The notes below the pieces were generated by a model. It did no database searches, was not told the origin of the DNA, and worked only from the letters and a program-made list of their open reading frames with translations. Shown here piece after piece: positions 6,141 through 9,315 of a DNA stretch of 9,315 nt; within the stretch, counting starts at the first letter, position 1; every line of letters begins with the position of its first letter. Location: contig CAZWUW010000099.1 in the NCBI GenBank assembly GCA_964636895.1, forward strand, positions 1-9,315, read 5' to 3'. A program made the translations under genes and the position numbers. Origin of the DNA: CAZWUW01 sp964636895. GTDB taxonomy: Bacteria > Bacillota > Thermincolia > Thermincolales > CAZWUW01.

Positions 6141-7456
6141 GCGGAACTGAAAGTGGCATGGATTTTCATCGGGAGATGTACAACCGGCGGACCGGCCGGC
6201 ACATGCAGATTGAAGAGGCTATAGAACTTTGCCGGGAGCATATCAGCCGGGTCATGCAAATTAGAAACGCCGCAGATTTACGGGATAGCCGGGATGCGGT
6301 GAAATCCAATATTACCGGTTATCTTTTGAGCAACTCGGTGCGGATTACCGGTTATCAGGATATTTCTGTGGCTGTAAGGGACATTGTGGAAGATATTTGT
6401 GGATATGGTCCTTTAAGTGATGCTATGGCTGACCCTGATGTAACCGATATCCATTGCGTGGATTACCGGACCGTTTTTATTGAGCGCCGGCACGGCGGAG
6501 GAGAAAAAGAGGTTTACCCGAAGATTTTTCGTGACTCCCGGCATTTTGCCCATTTTATTGAGCGGCTGCTTCGGGAGGCGGGAAAAACCATTAATCTGGG
6601 TGAAGAGACCATGGTTGATTTGGAAATCGGTGAACACCGGGGAAATGTTACTCATCCGGCAATTTCTATCCGGGACTTTAGCCTGGATATCCGCAAACAC
6701 GGCCAGTTTAGCCTGACTGTGAAAGATTTAATTGCCGGTGATGTTATATCTGCGGAAATGGCCGACTTTATCCGCCTGCTTATCGACGGCCGGGGCAATT
6801 GTGTAGTAGCGGGTCAGACCGGGAGCGGCAAATCGACAGATTTAAAAGTTTTTTGTCAGGAATTCATGGGGGACAGGCGCATTATTGTTTGTGAGGATAC
6901 CCGGGAACTTAACCTGGATAATCCGCATGTGGTGGAACTGGTGGCCAGGAAATCGGAGAACAAGGCTATTGCTGTACCGTTAGAAAGGCTGGTTTACACG
7001 GCTTTAAGAAAAAAACCGGACTACATAGTCATCGGGGAGGTGCGGGGACCGGAAGCCGTTGGTGCTGTGGAAGCCATGGAGACTGATCACAGCACCTTCG
7101 TGACTCTGCATGCCGGGGGGCCACATGATGTGGTAAATCGGTTAATGGAAAAATATCTGACTTACGTCTCCGGCATGAATGTTACCATGGCTCTGCAGAA
7201 AATAGCCCGAAGTGTTAATTTTGTAATTCAGAAGGCGAGCAATAAACGCCTTGGCAGAAAAATTGTTTCCATTACAGAACTGGGCTATGATTACCGGAAC
7301 CATAATGTGGTAGTTAACCCTATTTTTCGTTATGATTTTAAGACCGGGCAATTCCGGCGGGTGGGTGCCATTAGTGAACGGATGCAGGAAAAGTTCCTCA
7401 CCAAAGGTGCAGACCCGGTAATTGTGGAACAGTTTGGGAGGTTAGTGCCGTGTTGA
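6137..7456 (+). CDS. cpaF: CpaF/TadA-type secretion ATPase of the Tad pilus
   Basis: This 439-residue hexameric secretion ATPase should power pilus assembly on the TadB/TadC platform. The first ~65 residues form a helical N-terminal region; the N-domain (~75-200) holds ICGYGPLSD and MADPDVTDIHC. The ATPase core has Walker A GQTGSGKS (226-233, Lys232), an Asp box CEDTREL (252-258), Walker B IVIGEVRGPEA with Glu301, and a His box TLHAGG (His325). All four hallmarks of the type II/IV secretion ATPase family are intact. The stretch between N-domain and core differs from what I know of CpaF: the usual RVDA..PDG.R and PPLA segments read MVDLEIGEHRGNVTHPA. The start overlaps the previous stop (ATGA); AAAGGAG lies at 6117-6123, 13 bases away, with GGGGGT directly before the ATG, so translational coupling is likely. 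It overlaps the TadB start by seven bases. Confidence 0.92.
   Translation: MSGTESGMDFHREMYNRRTGRHMQIEEAIELCREHISRVMQIRNAADLRDSRDAVKSNITGYLLSNSVRITGYQDISVAVRDIVEDICGYGPLSDAMADPDVTDIHCVDYRTVFIERRHGGGEKEVYPKIFRDSRHFAHFIERLLREAGKTINLGEETMVDLEIGEHRGNVTHPAISIRDFSLDIRKHGQFSLTVKDLIAGDVISAEMADFIRLLIDGRGNCVVAGQTGSGKSTDLKVFCQEFMGDRRIIVCEDTRELNLDNPHVVELVARKSENKAIAVPLERLVYTALRKKPDYIVIGEVRGPEAVGAVEAMETDHSTFVTLHAGGPHDVVNRLMEKYLTYVSGMNVTMALQKIARSVNFVIQKASNKRLGRKIVSITELGYDYRNHNVVVNPIFRYDFKTGQFRRVGAISERMQEKFLTKGADPVIVEQFGRLVPC
6311..6356 (+). repeat. 13-bp direct repeat in the 5' part of cpaF
   Basis: ATTACCGGTTATC occurs at 6311-6323 and again at 6344-6356, offset by 33 bases (11 codons), so it encodes ITGY twice in frame. 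It may be a trace of a small duplication or chance in a CCGG-rich gene. Confidence 0.5.
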
Positions 7457-8382
7457 AACTGAACATCATGCTGGCTATTGCCTTTATGGTGCTGGCAGTG
7501 CTTGGGGAGTGGGATGCAGTCGTTGTTCGCAGGCAGTTCAGAAAATGGCAAATGAGCGGATTATCCGGACACCAGGTAATGCGTAAAAAGCTGGCGGCCA
7601 GATTATCGTTCAATGAAAAGACAGGTCATAAACAAGGAGTAGAACTGGCGCTGTTGAGAGCTGGGTTTAAACTGCATTATTATGAGTTTTTTGTTATTTG
7701 TCTTGCTTTTGCCGGGGCCGGTTTTTTAACCGGCCGGGCTCTAAACAACCTTTCCCTTACTGTGCTGCTGCCGATTATTTTTCTCGGTTTGCCCTGGCAG
7801 GCGGTCAAATTAATCCGTCATCGGCGTCAGGCTCTGGTATATAAATACATCGGTCCAGCCTTGAAGATGTGGGCCGAACGGATTATTCTCACCAAAGACA
7901 TTGCGGCTTCACTGGATTTTACTGCCTGCGAACTCGCCGGCGAGGAGCCGCTGTATTCGGAATTTATGACCGCCCTGGCAGAGATTAAAATGGCTGTGCC
8001 GCTGCGGGAAGCGTTAACCGGCCTGGCTATAAGGGTAGATAACCGCTTTTTAACCCGGCATATAGATAACGCCCTGCTTGCAGAACAGTTGGGCACCCGG
8101 AAAAACCGTCGGCGGCTGCTCGCGGTGGCATACCGGCAGGCGGAGGAACGGGAGCGCAATGTGGCTGAATTAAATAAGCAGTTGGCTGCCCCCAAGCTAA
8201 TTTTTCTTCTTTTTGTCGGTGTTATTCCCCCACTTTTTCTCTTTATGTGCTGGGGTAACCCCGGTTACTTTGTTTATTTAACCCAAAATGCCGCAGGGCA
8301 AAAAATTATGTCCGGGGCGGTTACCGGGCTGTTAATCACATTATGGTATTTTAACCGACTGACGGCGCCGGTGGATGATTAG
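7450..8382 (+). CDS. tadB: TadB-like inner-membrane platform protein (type II secretion system F family)
   Basis: This 310-residue membrane protein has hydrophobic segments at about 3-20, 78-96, 101-118, 249-268 and 288-303. A cytoplasmic block between ~120 and 245 carries the type II secretion F-like helices, including EEPLYSEFMTALAEIKMAVP, REALTGLAIRVDNRFL and HIDNALLAEQLGT. A basic, charged helix (RRRLLAVAYRQAEERERNVA) precedes the fourth membrane segment. This layout is typical of TadB, which with TadC forms the platform that couples CpaF to pilin polymerisation. GTG 7450 is chosen as start because GGGAGGT (7436-7442) ends seven bases before it; TTG 7453 is a weaker alternative. The start overlaps the end of cpaF, indicating coupled translation. 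A perfect hairpin lies within codons 89-96. Confidence 0.87.
   Translation: MLKLNIMLAIAFMVLAVLGEWDAVVVRRQFRKWQMSGLSGHQVMRKKLAARLSFNEKTGHKQGVELALLRAGFKLHYYEFFVICLAFAGAGFLTGRALNNLSLTVLLPIIFLGLPWQAVKLIRHRRQALVYKYIGPALKMWAERIILTKDIAASLDFTACELAGEEPLYSEFMTALAEIKMAVPLREALTGLAIRVDNRFLTRHIDNALLAEQLGTRKNRRRLLAVAYRQAEERERNVAELNKQLAAPKLIFLLFVGVIPPLFLFMCWGNPGYFVYLTQNAAGQKIMSGAVTGLLITLWYFNRLTAPVDD
7716..7735. repeat. GC-rich hairpin inside tadB
   Basis: GGCCGGTT (7716-7723) and AACCGGCC (7728-7735) form a perfect 8-bp stem with a TTTT loop, within the codons of the second membrane segment. No T-tract follows, so it is not a standard terminator. It could pause the ribosome or polymerase, or be a by-product of CCGG-rich codons. 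Confidence 0.45.
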
Positions 8383-8397
8383 GGGAGGTGAGTTAAC

Positions 8398-9282
8398 TTG
8401 TTATACTTGCTGTTGACGTTATTGGCGCTGGCCTGTTTCGTTTTTTTGCACAGCTTGTTTCAATCTTTGTTTAGGACCACGCGCGGTTATCATATTCGCC
8501 GGCACCAGGAACTGACCAGATTATTTAAACGGCAGACGGAAGAGGATATCATGCAAAGGCTGACGGCCCCGGTGATTAAATATTTATTACCGTATTTTCC
8601 GTTTAAGGCAAAACGGTCTTTGCAGAATGACCTGGACCTGATCGGTTGGTCAGACCACCTGCAGGTACCGCAGGTGCAGGCTTTGCGTATTCTGGCCTGG
8701 TTGTCCGGTGGCATAGCGGCGGCGTTGCTCTGGTCTGCCGGTAAGCCGGAATTGAAAGTGCTAGCCGGGCTGGCTGTATTTTTTGGGCTGTTTTTTGTGG
8801 ACAGTATTATCCTGAGTAAAGCAAAAAAGGTCAGGAACGGAATTATTGCCGAATTTCCTGACTTTGTTGAGGCTGTGCAGGCCAAGCTTTATGCAGATTT
8901 AACCCTGGATCGGGCCTTTATGGAAAGCCTGGACCATGCCGGGCCCCATATCAGGCCGCTGCTTAGAAGTTTTATCCAGGATAGCAACGTGGTCAGAAAT
9001 ACTGATTATGCTTTGGATCGGCTGGCTGAAAAGAGCGGATTGTTTGAGGTTAAGGAGTTTGTAAGTTTGGTGAAGCTGTCAATGCACCTGGGTGATAGCG
9101 CTGTGGATTCTTTTGGTCACCTGTCGGATAAACTAAGGCTATTAAAACTCAAATTGTTAGAGGCTAAAATAGAAAAGAAGCGAATGATATCGCTTTTGAT
9201 GCCATTTGTGCCCATTATTATTATCCTGGCCCTAATTGGACTGCCAACGATTTTGCAGTTCGGCAATTTGTCCAAGTTTTGA
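8398..9282 (+). CDS. tadC: TadC-like inner-membrane platform protein (type II secretion system F family)
   Basis: This 294-residue membrane protein has hydrophobic segments at about 2-20, 98-114, 120-138 and 266-284. The cytoplasmic block between ~140 and 262 carries the type II secretion F domain, with FPDFVEAVQAKLYADLTLDR, ALDRLAEKSGLFEVKEFVSL and MHLGDSAVDSFGHLSDKLR. The MHLGDS.V.. run followed by a basic helix (LEAKIEKKRM) and a terminal membrane segment is typical of TadC. It should pair with TadB to form the platform driven by CpaF. The start is TTG 8398, with a near-perfect GGGGAGGTG (8382-8390) seven bases upstream that begins in the stop codon of tadB. No other start in the frame has a comparable site. 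Confidence 0.88.
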   Translation: MLYLLLTLLALACFVFLHSLFQSLFRTTRGYHIRRHQELTRLFKRQTEEDIMQRLTAPVIKYLLPYFPFKAKRSLQNDLDLIGWSDHLQVPQVQALRILAWLSGGIAAALLWSAGKPELKVLAGLAVFFGLFFVDSIILSKAKKVRNGIIAEFPDFVEAVQAKLYADLTLDRAFMESLDHAGPHIRPLLRSFIQDSNVVRNTDYALDRLAEKSGLFEVKEFVSLVKLSMHLGDSAVDSFGHLSDKLRLLKLKLLEAKIEKKRMISLLMPFVPIIIILALIGLPTILQFGNLSKF

Positions 9283-9315
9283 CATGGTTTTCCAAGAATA
9301 AAAACAAAATACGAG
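9279..9315 (+). CDS. Possible start of the next operon gene, cut by the right window edge
   Basis: A TTG at 9279 overlaps the tadC stop (TTGA) and opens a frame reading MTWFSKNKNKIR to the window edge. A short polar, basic stretch with an aromatic pair is what the N-terminus of a TadE/TadG-like or pilin-like protein often looks like, and downstream Tad genes are expected here. No clear ribosome site precedes it, and only 12 codons are visible. The ATG at 9284 stops after five codons and is rejected. Confidence 0.25.
   Translation, partial: MTWFSKNKNKIR

Noticed and set aside
7827..8195. Minus-strand frame of 122 codons opposite tadB
   Set aside because: It is antisense to the conserved platform-domain helices, with a Ser/Arg/Ala-rich composition typical of shadow frames.
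8490..8885. Minus-strand frame of 131 codons opposite tadC
   Set aside because: It is antisense to tadC and shows no recognisable family or ribosome site.
1..9315. tRNA, rRNA, CRISPR array, insertion sequence or riboswitch
   Set aside because: I saw no regularly spaced repeats, transposase motifs, cloverleaf-like sequence or known riboswitch cores. Intergenic space is too small for most of these.

Overview
The window looks like chromosomal DNA from an anaerobic Gram-positive Firmicute. A Peptococcaceae/Desulfotomaculum/Pelotomaculum-type clostridium is my best guess, inferred from gene style and not proven. The clues are strong purine-rich Shine-Dalgarno (SD) sites, frequent TTG and GTG starts, a secreted protein with copper-amine-oxidase-type repeats, and a Tad-type pilus locus with no outer-membrane secretin in view.

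Left part, minus strand (1-1390): two adjacent genes for predicted exported proteins, 15 bases apart. The upstream one (635-1390) has a signal peptide, two tandem copper-amine-oxidase N-terminal-type repeats and an unrecognised AT-rich C-terminal half. The downstream one enters at 619 and runs off the left edge. It is an unrecognised aromatic- and Asn-rich protein of at least 206 residues.

Middle (1391-2294): a divergent intergenic region of about 270 bases leads into a small XRE-family helix-turn-helix regulator (1662-2129) on the plus strand. It has a clear sigma-A promoter, and its stop codon lies in the loop of a strong intrinsic terminator. The next 145 bases hold a second sigma-A promoter (TTGGCA, 17-base spacer, TATAAT). 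A perfect 9-bp inverted repeat covers its -10 box and presumed start site, making it a good operator candidate.

Right part, plus strand (2295-9315): a tightly packed Tad/Flp-type pilus or secretion operon. In order: a CpaE/TadZ-like protein with a degenerate P-loop, a CpaB/RcpC-like SAF-domain protein, a second CpaE/TadZ-like protein with an intact P-loop, a CpaF/TadA secretion ATPase, and TadB-like and TadC-like membrane proteins. A further frame may begin at the right edge. By homology, CpaF powers assembly on the TadB/TadC inner-membrane platform, the CpaE-like proteins localise or regulate the machine, and the CpaB-like protein works outside the membrane. Pilin and prepilin peptidase genes are not in the window and presumably lie downstream. 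The most unusual points are the paired degenerate/intact CpaE paralogs flanking cpaB, the divergent central segment of CpaF, and the operator-like dyad at the operon promoter.
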